Source: G963668605 sp963793625 (lineage in GTDB: Bacteria; Acidobacteriota; Terriglobia; Bryobacterales; Bryobacteraceae). Taken from it: DNA of 64,000 bases. The notes below the pieces were generated by a model, which ran no database searches, was not told the DNA's origin, and saw nothing but the letters and a program-made list of their open reading frames with translations. Location of the stretch: assembly GCA_963793625.1 (NCBI GenBank), contig CAWCAT010000015.1, forward strand, positions 124,001-188,000. Reading direction: 5' to 3'. A program made the position numbers and the translations under genes. Shown piece by piece: positions 8,595-17,940 of the stretch (position 1 is the stretch's first letter; each line of letters begins with the position of its first letter).

Positions 8595-9830
8595 ATGCCA
8601 GAAACGAATCGCCGCGGTTTCGCGAAGGGTGTCGCCGGTGCAAGCCTCGGGTTGTTCGCGGTCGCGCCCGTAGTCGCGCAGCAGAAGAGCCAGCGCATGA
8701 AGATTACGCGGGCCGAGTCGATCCTCACGGGCAGCGATGTCTTCCTCAAGATCGAGACCGACGCGGGCATCACCGGCTATGGCGATGCTACGAATCACTT
8801 CCTGCCGTACTCCGTCGAAGGCATGCTTAAAGACCTGATCCCTTACCTGATCGGTGAGGATCCGGAGCGTGTCGAATACCTCTGGCAGGTCTGCTTCCGC
8901 CGCCGGTTTCAGCGCGGCGGTCCAGCGACCGGAACTGCGATCAGCGCGATTGACATGGCGCTGTGGGACATCAAGGGCAAAGCGTACGGCGTGCCCGTTT
9001 ACCAGTTGCTCGGTGGTCTGGCAAGAACGAAAGTACGAGTCTATGGGCACGTCGGCGGAAATACCGCCGAAGAGGCAGCCAAACAGGCAAAGCAGCGTGT
9101 TGCCCGCGGACTTACGGCGATTCGATTCCGAGCGTTTCACAGTTACGATGCAATCGACCTGCATGACCATAAACTCGCTGTCGAACAGCAGATCGAGTAT
9201 TTAGCCGCGATCCGCGAGGCCGTTGGCAATGACGTCGATATCATTCTCGAATGTCATGGACGGTACGATCCGGAGTGGGCCATCGAACTCGCGAAGCGCG
9301 CGGAACGTTATCGTCCCTTCATGATCGAGGACCCGGTCCGTCATGAGAACCCGCAAGCGTTAGCTCAACTTCGTGCGCACACAGGATTGCCGCTGTCGAT
9401 CGGCGAACGCTATCACAGCAAGTGGGATTTTCGCGAGACGATCGTGAACCAGTATGTGAACTACCTGCGTCCCGACGTGTGTCATTGCGGCGGTCTCAGC
9501 GAGATCAAAAAGATTGCTGCATTCGGAGAGGTTTATTTCATGGACCTGATCCCGCACAACAACGCCGGAGCGTTGGGATCAGCGGCTACAATGCACGCGG
9601 CGCTCTCTATTCCGAACATCGCGATGATTGAGGCTCCCTGGGCGAACTCAGATCAAAAGACTGATGTTGTATCGCCTTTTGCCAAAATCGAAAAGGGTTT
9701 TGCGCTGCCGTTGGAAGGACCAGGTTTAGGGATTACACTCGATGAGAAACTGGCCCGCTCGCGCCCCTTTCGGAAGCCTGGACTTCAGCCGAAGCTGAAC
9801 GGGCCAGATGGTTCAGTTCGCGACTTCTAG
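8595..9830 (+). CDS. Mandelate racemase/enolase-family sugar acid dehydratase (galactonate/mannonate dehydratase-like)
   Basis: 411 aa from the ATG at 8595, with a Tat-type leader (NRRGFAKGVAGASLGLFAVAPVVA). The N-terminal capping domain carries DAGITGYGDA; the C-terminal barrel carries the metal ligands and acid-base residues: LECHGRYD, FMIEDPV, LSIGERYHS and the late His in LIPHNNAG. The ECHGR block followed by EDP and GE is typical of D-galactonate/D-mannonate dehydratase-like members, which remove water from aldonic acids to give 2-keto-3-deoxy sugars. It follows the TIM-barrel gene by 4 bp and ends in a 4-bp convergent overlap with the permease gene. Exact substrate is inference. Confidence 0.87.
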   Translation: MPETNRRGFAKGVAGASLGLFAVAPVVAQQKSQRMKITRAESILTGSDVFLKIETDAGITGYGDATNHFLPYSVEGMLKDLIPYLIGEDPERVEYLWQVCFRRRFQRGGPATGTAISAIDMALWDIKGKAYGVPVYQLLGGLARTKVRVYGHVGGNTAEEAAKQAKQRVARGLTAIRFRAFHSYDAIDLHDHKLAVEQQIEYLAAIREAVGNDVDIILECHGRYDPEWAIELAKRAERYRPFMIEDPVRHENPQALAQLRAHTGLPLSIGERYHSKWDFRETIVNQYVNYLRPDVCHCGGLSEIKKIAAFGEVYFMDLIPHNNAGALGSAATMHAALSIPNIAMIEAPWANSDQKTDVVSPFAKIEKGFALPLEGPGLGITLDEKLARSRPFRKPGLQPKLNGPDGSVRDF

Positions 9831-11248
9831 TGACCGGCGCCGGCCTTCACTCCGTGCAATGAATCCGCCTTGGCGTATTTGGGCCAGTTGAAGCCATAGA
9901 ACGCAACGAAAGCAAAGCAGACCAGCGGCACGATGAAGCTGCGCGACATGTCATATTCATCCGCGACGTGCCCCATCAACTTCGGCAGAATCGCGCCACC
10001 CATGATCGCCATTACGATATAGGCGGATGCTTTTTTCGCGCGGGCGCCAAGTCCGAAAATGCCCAGTGCGAAAATGGTCGGGAACATGATCGACATGAAG
10101 AAGTAGCTCAGGAAAACGCAGATCACGGAAATCCAACCCAGCTTGAGAAACACCAGAAATGTTGCGAGCACATTCAGGACGGCATACAAGCCGAGAATCG
10201 TGTGAGCCGAGTATTTCCTCAGCAGGCCGGCGCCGCTAAATCGGCCCAGCAGGAAGAACACAAATCCCAGCGCTGCCAGATTAGACGCGCCCTTGTTGCT
10301 GATGGCGAGAACACCAGCGGCATTAGGCTCAAACCAACCCGAGATCCAATCGTGCAGGAAACTGGAGTTGTTCGCCAGCGTTTTCATTCCGGCGTCCCAG
10401 GAGGCAGGAATGGCGGGTACTTCCGCCGTCATGTAGTTGATGAAGAAACTGAAAATGCCGGCTTGCGCCGCAACGTAAAAGAACTGGGCCGCCACGGCCA
10501 TCACGAAATGCGGGTGCTTCCAGATGGAATGTGAAGCGCCAGGTGTCGAATCGTCCAGGTGGTAGTCATCCTCGGACTTGATGTCGGGAATATTCGAAAA
10601 GTAGAAGATGGCAGCAAGCACTAGCACGACAACACCGACGCCCACGTAGGGAATATAGAGCGTCTGGCTGCCGGTACTGACCCCAGCGGCATCCTTTCCG
10701 TAGAAAAACATGCTGCCGACAATCGGACCAAATATCCAGCCGATGCCGTTGCAGGACTGCGCGAGGTTAATGCGCGTTGCCGCATATCGCGAATCCCCCA
10801 GAACCGTAGTGTAAGGATTGGCGATGGTCTCCAGGAATGTCAGTCCGGTGGCGATCAGGCACACGCCAGCGAGGAAGGCAACGAACGCCATGTTGGCCGA
10901 TACTTTTCCTTCATGCACGAGTGAATTGATATGGGTGGCCGGGACGAACCAGAATCCGCCCAACGCGACAATAATAAGACCGGTAATGATCCCACCTTTG
11001 TAGCCGAGCTTGCTCGCCAGGAATCCGGCAGGTACCGACATCAGGAAGTAGCCCAAATAATGTGCGAACTGCACCCAGGCTGATTGTGCCTTCGTCAGGC
11101 CAAGTTCATCCTGGAAGTGCTTATCCATCACGTCGATCATTCCATTGCAGAATCCCCAAAGAAGAAATAGGGAACTGACGAGAATGAACGTAAACATCAG
11201 GTTCTTCCCGTCATCGGTAACGAAGATACTTTTTTTATTTTGACTCAT
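9827..11248 (-). CDS. Sugar:H+ symporter, FucP-type major facilitator
   Basis: 473-aa inner-membrane permease with about 12 hydrophobic helices. Family hallmarks are FFLLWGFCNGMIDVMDKHF-like helix 1 (here SLFLLWGFCNGMIDVMDKHF), HYLGYFLMSVPAGFLASKLGYKGGI as helix 2 with its loop, and LTFLETIANPYTTVLGDSRYAATRINLAQSCNGIG in helix 4/5, where the FLE-ANPY and R-NL-Q-NG blocks are diagnostic of the L-fucose/glucose-galactose porter group. It imports a monosaccharide with protons. Downstream of the glycosidase gene on the same strand (58-bp gap), so the pair likely cleaves and imports the same sugar. No strong Shine-Dalgarno before 11248. Confidence 0.9.
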   Translation of the reverse strand: MSQNKKSIFVTDDGKNLMFTFILVSSLFLLWGFCNGMIDVMDKHFQDELGLTKAQSAWVQFAHYLGYFLMSVPAGFLASKLGYKGGIITGLIIVALGGFWFVPATHINSLVHEGKVSANMAFVAFLAGVCLIATGLTFLETIANPYTTVLGDSRYAATRINLAQSCNGIGWIFGPIVGSMFFYGKDAAGVSTGSQTLYIPYVGVGVVVLVLAAIFYFSNIPDIKSEDDYHLDDSTPGASHSIWKHPHFVMAVAAQFFYVAAQAGIFSFFINYMTAEVPAIPASWDAGMKTLANNSSFLHDWISGWFEPNAAGVLAISNKGASNLAALGFVFFLLGRFSGAGLLRKYSAHTILGLYAVLNVLATFLVFLKLGWISVICVFLSYFFMSIMFPTIFALGIFGLGARAKKASAYIVMAIMGGAILPKLMGHVADEYDMSRSFIVPLVCFAFVAFYGFNWPKYAKADSLHGVKAGAGH

Positions 11249-11306
11249 GGCGTCCGCAAATGATTCTATCAGTGATCAGACCGCTTTGTCTTGTAGCCGG
11301 ATTTCC

Positions 11307-13484
11307 CTATTTATTGCCACATTCGATGCGCGACAAACCGCGCTGCGCCTTGCCCGCGGAAAACGTAATGTAAGTAGTGTTGTCAACCACTTCGGACTTC
11401 CACGGGAGCGCTGCGCCATCGGCGGTTACACCGCTTGGCTTCCAGCCCGAAGGCAGCAGCACGCGGAAAGCTGTGCCCTCGCCTGAACCGGAATGCTCCA
11501 GTTCGATCGCCCGCTCTGTGCGAAGGACGCGCATTCGATATGCAAAGTAATCGTTACCTGTAGCGTACCGTGCACTCACCCGGACAGACTCGACCGGCGT
11601 GGCGGCCCAGCGTGGCGAAACCTCTAATGTGCGCATTCGCCGGCCCGTGTCCCGTATGCCCGCGAGTCCTTCCATCAGCGCGTCGACCCACTGCGCCATG
11701 CCCCAGCCTGCCGTGTTCACTTCATTAACAGTGCGGAATCCGGGTTCGCCGTTCGGCCAATACCAGACCTGTGCGCCGCCTGTCCGCCGCAGATGATCGG
11801 ACCATTGCCGCAACAATTCGACACCATATCCCTCACGTCCTGACAAAAATGCGGAGCGGCACAATTCACCGCCGACCCACGGCATCAGCCCGCCATTTGC
11901 ATAGGCGCCCTGTTTGCGAAAGGCGTCTTTCCAATAGCCCAGGTGATCGGGGTAGCCCGGTTGCAGGCTCCACCACGGATACCTGTCGCCGGTTTCCTTC
12001 TGACGCCGCCGATACTCATCAACGATCTTGCCCGCCTGCTCCGGATTAGCCATGCCGCGCGTCACGGCCCAGGTGTTACCCATCGCCAACTGCTTGCGTT
12101 CATCAAAGTCGCCGTGCTCGATCTTGTCCAAATGAACGTGGTGCAGGAACTTGGTTCCATCCCAGAGCAGGGCAGCGGCACGCTTCTGATATTCAGCGGC
12201 TTCACGCTCCCAATGTGCGGCGCGTTCTGCATTGCCAAGCTGGCGATACATCAGCCCCATCGCGCGAAACGCCAGCGCATAACCGCTTTGGTCGCAAGTC
12301 GCGATTACGTGCCGGCCGGTCCCGGCGTCTGTCGCCCCATCGATGTCGTAATCCCAGGTGTCGCAACTGTGCTGGCGTTTGATCAGGCGATTCACAGGAT
12401 CCCAGTGCTTCGGATCGCTCATGATGTACTTCAGCGCTTTTTCGACTCGCGGCAAAGCCTGCGCAAGCCAGGCATCATCGCCCGTGACCTGCCACGTTTG
12501 CCAGACGCCAAGCGTCACTATGTATTCCACGTCAGATTCCAACCCGACGCGCCACGTCTTGCCCGTGCGCTCGATACCATCCGGCACCTGCCCGTCCTCG
12601 CGCTGCACTTCGAGGAAGCGGTCGATGCCACAACTCATGTCGCGTTCCCAGTATTTGTACGCGGGCAGTTGATAGATCCAATCGCGCAGCCAGATGCCAT
12701 CGAAATGGTTCGTGTCGGCGGAAATATAGCCGACGAATTTGCCGCGCGGCGTGTTGTATTCGCGGCGGCTGTTGCGCATGGCTTCGCGCGTCGTCGGATA
12801 CAGCGCATCGAAATCGCGATCGCCGGACTCGATGGAAGTGTCGGCATCCAGCCGGAAATTCACATAGCGCGAGTACTTCCGCTCACCCGGCCAGGTGAGA
12901 TAAATGTAATGGACTCCAAGCGCGCCGCTGGCGTTGAAGCGCAGTTCACCTTTGTTGTCTTTCAGCGTGACGTCCCGCTCGACATACGTGCGCTGTTCCG
13001 GATCTGCCACGCGGATGCGGCAGGACTGGTCGCCCTTCTGGCGTCCTGTCACACGCACCACGACAGTATCGAGTGGCCGATATCCGCGCGCATCTGCTGA
13101 CAAATCGCCATGCACGCGTATCGTGTGTTCGGGTGGCCGCAATTCATAGACACGCAGAATGCCGTTTTCCACGCGCAGCTCATAGCGGACGTTATTGGCT
13201 GCGGTGCCGCTTGCTTTCTCGAGAGCGACGCGGCCTGCGGCCGTTAATGGCTTGATCGTCCACCTGCCGGAATCTAAAGCGCGCTCCGCCACCTTACCCT
13301 GAAAGGCAACATACTGTCGATCGCCACGCGTGAACAGCGCAAAATCCGCAGCTGTCGTTGACACGACCGGCGCGACGTCCAGGGTCCGTGCAACCCACCA
13401 GGAGTTAGTCGCAGTCTGCGCCGGCAGCACGGCGGCGCTGGCGATCAGGAACAAAACAGACAAACAAATCCGCGAGACCATCAC
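11307..13484 (-). CDS. Secreted six-hairpin (alpha/alpha)6 glycoside hydrolase
   Basis: 725 aa with a Sec signal peptide (MMVSRICLSVLFLIASAAVLPAQT). An N-terminal beta-rich part of about 230 residues is followed by an (alpha/alpha)6 barrel: DGIWLRDWIYQLPAYKYWE, GQVPDGIERTGKTWRVG, HSCDTWDYDIDG, LAMGNTWAVTRGMA, YANGGLMPWVGGE and WYWPNGEPGFRTVNEVNTAGW. These acidic-aromatic blocks resemble GH63/GH78/GH15-type six-hairpin glycosidases; a likely general acid is the Asp of LRDW or Glu of PDGIE. I cannot name the GH family or the bond cut. It stands upstream of the FucP-like permease and is divergent from the DinB gene. Confidence 0.82.
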   Translation of the reverse strand: MMVSRICLSVLFLIASAAVLPAQTATNSWWVARTLDVAPVVSTTAADFALFTRGDRQYVAFQGKVAERALDSGRWTIKPLTAAGRVALEKASGTAANNVRYELRVENGILRVYELRPPEHTIRVHGDLSADARGYRPLDTVVVRVTGRQKGDQSCRIRVADPEQRTYVERDVTLKDNKGELRFNASGALGVHYIYLTWPGERKYSRYVNFRLDADTSIESGDRDFDALYPTTREAMRNSRREYNTPRGKFVGYISADTNHFDGIWLRDWIYQLPAYKYWERDMSCGIDRFLEVQREDGQVPDGIERTGKTWRVGLESDVEYIVTLGVWQTWQVTGDDAWLAQALPRVEKALKYIMSDPKHWDPVNRLIKRQHSCDTWDYDIDGATDAGTGRHVIATCDQSGYALAFRAMGLMYRQLGNAERAAHWEREAAEYQKRAAALLWDGTKFLHHVHLDKIEHGDFDERKQLAMGNTWAVTRGMANPEQAGKIVDEYRRRQKETGDRYPWWSLQPGYPDHLGYWKDAFRKQGAYANGGLMPWVGGELCRSAFLSGREGYGVELLRQWSDHLRRTGGAQVWYWPNGEPGFRTVNEVNTAGWGMAQWVDALMEGLAGIRDTGRRMRTLEVSPRWAATPVESVRVSARYATGNDYFAYRMRVLRTERAIELEHSGSGEGTAFRVLLPSGWKPSGVTADGAALPWKSEVVDNTTYITFSAGKAQRGLSRIECGNK

Positions 13485-13543
13485 TAGAGTCTACTTCGAT
13501 TAAGGCGTGCCCGTGACGGCTGGCACCGTGCCATAATCGACCA

Positions 13544-14023
13544 ATGATCGACATGCTTCGCTCGCTATACGACCATCAGGCCTGGGCTGATTCCGCCATT
13601 TTTATTGCGGTTCGCAAGCACGCCGGAGCGGCTGAAGATGAGTACTTGCGTAAGACCATGCACCATATCGTACTCGTGCATCGTTATTTCCTTTCCCGCT
13701 TTTTGGATCGGCCCTTTGACGCCGCGAGTGAACTTAAACAACTGCCCTCGCTGGACGACTACGAGCAAGTGTTCCGAGTGGCGCACTGCGAGCTACTCGC
13801 GGTCGTGAACCAACTCGATCGGTCGGCGCTTTCGCGTATCTTCGAACACCCGTATCTTCCGGACTCGCACCCCACGTTCGCCGAGACGTTGATGCAGGTT
13901 ATCATGCACAGCCAGTATCATCGCGGACAATGCGCGGCGCGTTTACGTGCGCTGGGCGGTGAGCCACCGACGACTGACTATATTGTGTGGCTTAGTGGAC
14001 GTCCGAACGCAATCTGGGGATAA
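13544..14023 (+). CDS. DinB family protein
   Basis: 159-aa four-helix-bundle protein. The three metal-ligand histidines of the DinB/YfiT fold are visible: His in MHHIVLVHRYF (near residue 45) and the pair in QVIMHSQYHRGQ (near residues 123 and 127). It starts MIDMLRSLYDHQAWAD, the usual LL-x-YN-xWA-like start. Many members are thiol-dependent transferases, but for this one the substrate is unknown. It is a cytoplasmic form (no leader), unlike the secreted paralogue at 48349. A GYD-domain gene follows after 20 bp, probably co-transcribed. Confidence 0.88.
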   Translation: MIDMLRSLYDHQAWADSAIFIAVRKHAGAAEDEYLRKTMHHIVLVHRYFLSRFLDRPFDAASELKQLPSLDDYEQVFRVAHCELLAVVNQLDRSALSRIFEHPYLPDSHPTFAETLMQVIMHSQYHRGQCAARLRALGGEPPTTDYIVWLSGRPNAIWG

Positions 14024-14043
14024 TCGAACTCAGGAGAAACTAG

Positions 14044-14376
14044 ATGGCCAGTTACTTACTTCAGGTTGCTTACACTCCAGAGGCTATGGCTGCAATGGTC
14101 GCGGCCCCTCAAAACCGTGTCGAAGCGCTCAAGCCTGTATTCAAGAAGCTTGGCGGCAAGATGACTCAGGCCTGGTTTTCGTTCGGCGAGTACGACATCG
14201 TCGGCATCATGGAACTGCCAGACAACATATCTGCGGCTGCATTCGCATTCGCCGTTTCAGCTGGCGGCGCGTGCAAAGCAGTCAAGACAACTCCGCTGCT
14301 GGCAATAGGCGATGGGCTCGAGGCAATGAAGAAAGCTGCCGAGATCGGGTATAAGGGTCCCAAGAGTTCCGAGTAA
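14044..14376 (+). CDS. GYD domain-containing protein
   Basis: 110 aa, a ferredoxin-like fold of unknown function found widely in soil bacteria. The name-giving motif appears as FGEYDIVGIMELPD, and the ends YLLQVAYTPEAMAAM and GLEAMKKAAEIGY match the family. A good AGGAG ribosome site lies 8 nt before the ATG. Co-directional with the DinB gene. The structured leader of the TonB receptor begins directly after this gene's stop. Confidence 0.88.
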   Translation: MASYLLQVAYTPEAMAAMVAAPQNRVEALKPVFKKLGGKMTQAWFSFGEYDIVGIMELPDNISAAAFAFAVSAGGACKAVKTTPLLAIGDGLEAMKKAAEIGYKGPKSSE

Positions 14377-14384
14377 CCGGACAG

Positions 14385-14489
14385 CCATCCGATATAGAGG
14401 ATGGGGCCAGCGATTAGCTGGTCTGAGTCCTTGCGGGGCGCGAGGACTTCTCCCACACTGGTACTACTCGTCAGCGGTTCAAACCGCTG
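14385..14489 (+). promoter_or_regulatory. Structured RNA leader with four stem-loops upstream of a TonB receptor
   Basis: Four consecutive hairpins fill the 134-bp gap between the GYD gene and the receptor: P1 CCATCC/GGATGG (14385-14390 with 14399-14404); P2 GGCCAGC/GCTGGTC (14405-14411 with 14417-14423, one G-U); P3 AGTCCTTGCG/CGCGAGGACT (14426-14435 with 14439-14448, ten pairs, one G-U); P4 CAGCGGTT/AACCGCTG (14472-14489). The Shine-Dalgarno AAGGGAG at 14501 follows P4. No U-tract follows P3, so it is not a simple terminator. It may be a riboswitch-like or protein-binding leader; I recognise no known class. Confidence 0.55.
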
Positions 14490-14510
14490 GTTAGTTAAGA
14501 AAGGGAGATC

Positions 14511-17500
14511 ATGCTCCGCAAGGCTCTAGCTGTTGCGCTCTTCTCGTGCGTTCTGCAGGCTCAGGAATTCCGATCTACTTTGACTGGCAGGATCACCGAT
14601 CCGTCGGGAGCGGCTGTCCCCGCCGCAAAGGTCGTAGCTACCAAAACAGACACCAACACGCGCTTCGAGACTGTTGCGTCCACGGAAGGCCTCTACACAA
14701 TTCCGCTGTTGCCGCCGGGTCCCTATGAAGTTCGCGTGGAAGCCCCCGGGTTCAAGGGCTACGTGCAGGCAGGTATCAACGTTGGCAGCAACGCTCGCAT
14801 TGGACAGGATATGGTCCTGCAGATCGGTGCGAACACTGAGTCCGTGACTGTGAATGCGGATTCGCCCGCGCTCGAAACCGTCACCGCTTCGGCAGGCCAG
14901 GTGATTACGACACGGGAGGTCGAGAGCCTTCCCATCAATGGCCGTTCGCCGATGAACCTGGCCGTCCTTGGGTATGGTGTTGTGAACACTGGTATACGCG
15001 AGAGGAACAGGCCTTTCGAAAACTCCGGATTTTCAACGTTCGCGATGGGCGGCGCAGCTTCGGGAGCGAACGCCGCGCTTCTCGATGGCGTGTCGAATAT
15101 GGGCACCACTGGAACCACAGCCGCACGCGTCGCCTTCAGCCCACCAGTGGATGCCGTTGAGGACGTCAAGGTCGAGGCCTTCAACGTGGACGCTGCCTAC
15201 GGTGGTTACGGCGGCGGCACTATCCAAATCACAACCAAGAGCGGAACCAATCAGCTTCACGGTTCGGCTTCGGAATTCAATCAGGTCTCCGCGCTGGCGG
15301 CGACTCCATTTTTCACAAACGCATCCGGAGCAGAGAAACCGCCGTACCGCCAGAACCTGTGGGGCTTTACGGTTGGCGGTCCGATAATACTTCCCAAGGT
15401 ATACAACGGGAAAGATAAACTGTTCTTCTTTTTCGCGTACGAGGGCTTTCGCGACAGCACGCCATCACCCGGCTACCACGCGGTGCCAACAGCGGAAGAG
15501 CGGCAAGGCGATTTCTCGAGGCTGCTTTCCCTAACCAATAAGACCAAGAACTATACTCTTTACGATCCTACGAGCGCAAAACTCAGCGGGACCGCCGTTG
15601 TGCGTCAACCGTTTCCCAATAACATCATCCCTAAGGAGCGGCTCAATCCAATCGCCACGAAGTTCCTGAGCCTGTACGTGCCGCTGCCGAATTCGCCGGG
15701 CGTTTACGACGACACAAACAACTTCTTCGCCCCTGGGAACGCCGTGAACAAGTATCGTTCGTTCAGCGGGCGTACCGATATCAGTCTCACTTCCAAGAAC
15801 AGGCTCACCCTGAGCGGACGTCAGAGCATCTGGTCACAATTCGGGAACGACATGGTTGACAACCTCGCCTATGCGGTCCACCCCGCCGCTCGCAATCAGT
15901 GGGGAGGTACGCTGGACGATGTTCACACGTTTTCACCCACGCTGGTCGGGAACATTCGACTCGGGTTCGGCCGCTATGACGCGTACTACTACAGAGCCAG
16001 CGACGGCTACGATCCTACCGAACTCGGCTTTCCGTCTTACATTGCGGCCAACTCCACCCACCTGATGATGCCGGTCTTCGAATTTAGCGACGGATACGCG
16101 GGCAACGATGGCGGCGCGTTCACGGATACGCCCTTCAACACTTACCAGTTGTTCAGCAGCCTCACCAAGATACATAGGTCGCACACCATCAAATTGGGCG
16201 CGCAGGTGACTTTGACCGACGCCTCCAACATCAACTGGGAAAACTCTACAGGAGGCTACCTGTTTGACTCAGGCTCGTGGGTGAAGTCGGCGACCACAGG
16301 CAGCAGCCCCACAATGGGTGGATCAATGGCGCAGTTCCTGCTCGGTCTTCCGACCGGTGGCAGCTACGACATCAACGCCGCCGCCAAGAATGACTCTTTC
16401 TATAACGTGCTGTTCGTGAATGACGACTGGCGCGTACGGTCCAATATTACGCTGAACCTCGGATTGCGCTTTGAATACGGCTCGCCGACGACGGAGAGTC
16501 ACGATCGTCAGGTAATCGGATTCGACCAGAAAGCCGTCAATCAGGTGTCGCAAGCGGCCCAGGCCGCTTATGCCAAGAGCCCGATTCCACAGTTGCCGGC
16601 CGACAAATTCCAGGCGCTCGGGGGTCTGCTGTTCGCGAGTCCCAGCCAGCGTAGCGTATCGGCTCCGCGCAACATCGCACCCCGCTTCGGCGCAACGTGG
16701 GCCCCTTCAGCTCTCCGCAACCGTACTGTCTTCCGCACTGGTATCGGCATGTACTACTACAACTACGGGATTCAGCCGAGCATCCAGCCCGGGTTCAGCC
16801 AGTCGAATGTCTATGTCCCAACGGCTAACAGTTACCTGACCCCAGCCGCCACCTTGAGCAATCCCTTCCCTAACGGAATTCGTCAGCCTGCGGGTGCCTC
16901 GCAAGGAGTTAACACGTACCTTGGACAGCCCATCGTCTTCTCTAACCCGGAACTGGACGGCCAGTACAATCTCCGCTGGAGTTTCGACGTGCAACAGCAG
17001 CTTCCTTCGGACATAACAATTCAAGTCGGGTATATTGGCAGCCACTCTGTGCACCTGACCACGAACCCAAACATGAATTCGACGCCGCTGCAGTACCTGA
17101 GCAGGCTGCCCTATCGGGATACTGCGACGATCGCCGCGATGAGCGCCGTCTCGCCGAATCCCTTCGCTGGATTGTTGCCGGGGACGACCCTGAACGGTAA
17201 CACGCTTAGCGCATCGAACCTGCTGAAACCATTTCCCCAGTTCACCGGCGTCACCCAAAACGCGATGAACAATGGCAGCTCGTATTACCATTCCCTGAAC
17301 GTGAAACTGCAAAAGCGCTTTTCCAAACGGCTGCAGTTCGTTGTGAATTACACCCATTCCCGCCTGATGGATCGCACCAATTACCTGAATGCCGGTTATC
17401 TCGAACTGGAAAAGCGCGTCTCCAGCAGCGACCGGCCCAATAGTTTCGTGTTTACCGGAACGTACGATTTGCCTTTCAGTGGTGGCAGGAACCCATTTGC

Positions 17501-17933
17501 GAAAGCTCTGGTCGCGAACTGGTCGCTTGCGGGTGTCTACTCGTATCACAGCGGAGCGCCGGTGAGCTGGGGCAATCTGATCTATTATGGCGGTCCGCTC
17601 AACTACGACGCCCACAACGTGGATCGCGCCTTCGACACGACGCAGTTCAACACCATCTCGAACCAGCAGCTTTCCAGCAGCGTTCGAACGTTTCCGTCGC
17701 TGTTCAACAATCTCCGCGTGGATGCCGCCAATAACGTTAATCTGACTCTGACTAAGTCCTTTAAGATTCGCGAGCGCGCGAAAGTGCAGTTCCGCAGCGA
17801 AGCGTTCAATCTCTGCAACACGCCGCTGTTCGGCGGTCCGGGTAACTCCGCCACCAGTTCGAGCTTCGGCAGGATCAGCAGCCAGACGAACAATCCGCGT
17901 TCCATTCAGTTCGGCTTACGCCTGACCTATTAG
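14511..17933 (+). CDS. TonB-dependent receptor, Oar-like, with carboxypeptidase-regulatory-like domain
   Basis: 1,140-aa outer-membrane transporter. Signal peptide MLRKALAVALFSCVLQA; then a carboxypeptidase-regulatory-like beta sandwich (about 20-105: LTGRITDPSGAAVPAAKVVA through YEVRVEAPGFK), a plug domain (about 115-250, with VESLPINGRSPMNLAV and the LLDGVSN block) and a 22-strand-type barrel whose last strand ends RSIQFGLRLTY with a terminal aromatic residue. No SusD gene is next to it, as usual for acidobacterial Oar-type receptors. It heads an operon with GH28 and an unknown secreted protein, implying import of pectin-derived oligosaccharides (inference). Preceded by the four-hairpin leader. 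Confidence 0.92.
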   Translation: MLRKALAVALFSCVLQAQEFRSTLTGRITDPSGAAVPAAKVVATKTDTNTRFETVASTEGLYTIPLLPPGPYEVRVEAPGFKGYVQAGINVGSNARIGQDMVLQIGANTESVTVNADSPALETVTASAGQVITTREVESLPINGRSPMNLAVLGYGVVNTGIRERNRPFENSGFSTFAMGGAASGANAALLDGVSNMGTTGTTAARVAFSPPVDAVEDVKVEAFNVDAAYGGYGGGTIQITTKSGTNQLHGSASEFNQVSALAATPFFTNASGAEKPPYRQNLWGFTVGGPIILPKVYNGKDKLFFFFAYEGFRDSTPSPGYHAVPTAEERQGDFSRLLSLTNKTKNYTLYDPTSAKLSGTAVVRQPFPNNIIPKERLNPIATKFLSLYVPLPNSPGVYDDTNNFFAPGNAVNKYRSFSGRTDISLTSKNRLTLSGRQSIWSQFGNDMVDNLAYAVHPAARNQWGGTLDDVHTFSPTLVGNIRLGFGRYDAYYYRASDGYDPTELGFPSYIAANSTHLMMPVFEFSDGYAGNDGGAFTDTPFNTYQLFSSLTKIHRSHTIKLGAQVTLTDASNINWENSTGGYLFDSGSWVKSATTGSSPTMGGSMAQFLLGLPTGGSYDINAAAKNDSFYNVLFVNDDWRVRSNITLNLGLRFEYGSPTTESHDRQVIGFDQKAVNQVSQAAQAAYAKSPIPQLPADKFQALGGLLFASPSQRSVSAPRNIAPRFGATWAPSALRNRTVFRTGIGMYYYNYGIQPSIQPGFSQSNVYVPTANSYLTPAATLSNPFPNGIRQPAGASQGVNTYLGQPIVFSNPELDGQYNLRWSFDVQQQLPSDITIQVGYIGSHSVHLTTNPNMNSTPLQYLSRLPYRDTATIAAMSAVSPNPFAGLLPGTTLNGNTLSASNLLKPFPQFTGVTQNAMNNGSSYYHSLNVKLQKRFSKRLQFVVNYTHSRLMDRTNYLNAGYLELEKRVSSSDRPNSFVFTGTYDLPFSGGRNPFAKALVANWSLAGVYSYHSGAPVSWGNLIYYGGPLNYDAHNVDRAFDTTQFNTISNQQLSSSVRTFPSLFNNLRVDAANNVNLTLTKSFKIRERAKVQFRSEAFNLCNTPLFGGPGNSATSSSFGRISSQTNNPRSIQFGLRLTY

Positions 17934-17940
17934 AACGGTG

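Noticed and set aside
11943..13100. A 385-codon plus-strand open frame
   Set aside because: It lies fully antisense to the six-hairpin glycosidase, which has clear catalytic blocks and a signal peptide.
14472..14489. The fourth leader hairpin resembles a tRNA T-arm (GGTTCAAACC)
   Set aside because: The loop is one base short, and no acceptor, D or anticodon arms with correct lengths surround it.
16707..17615. A 302-codon minus-strand open frame
   Set aside because: Shadow of the TonB receptor at 14511, with no recognisable protein motifs.
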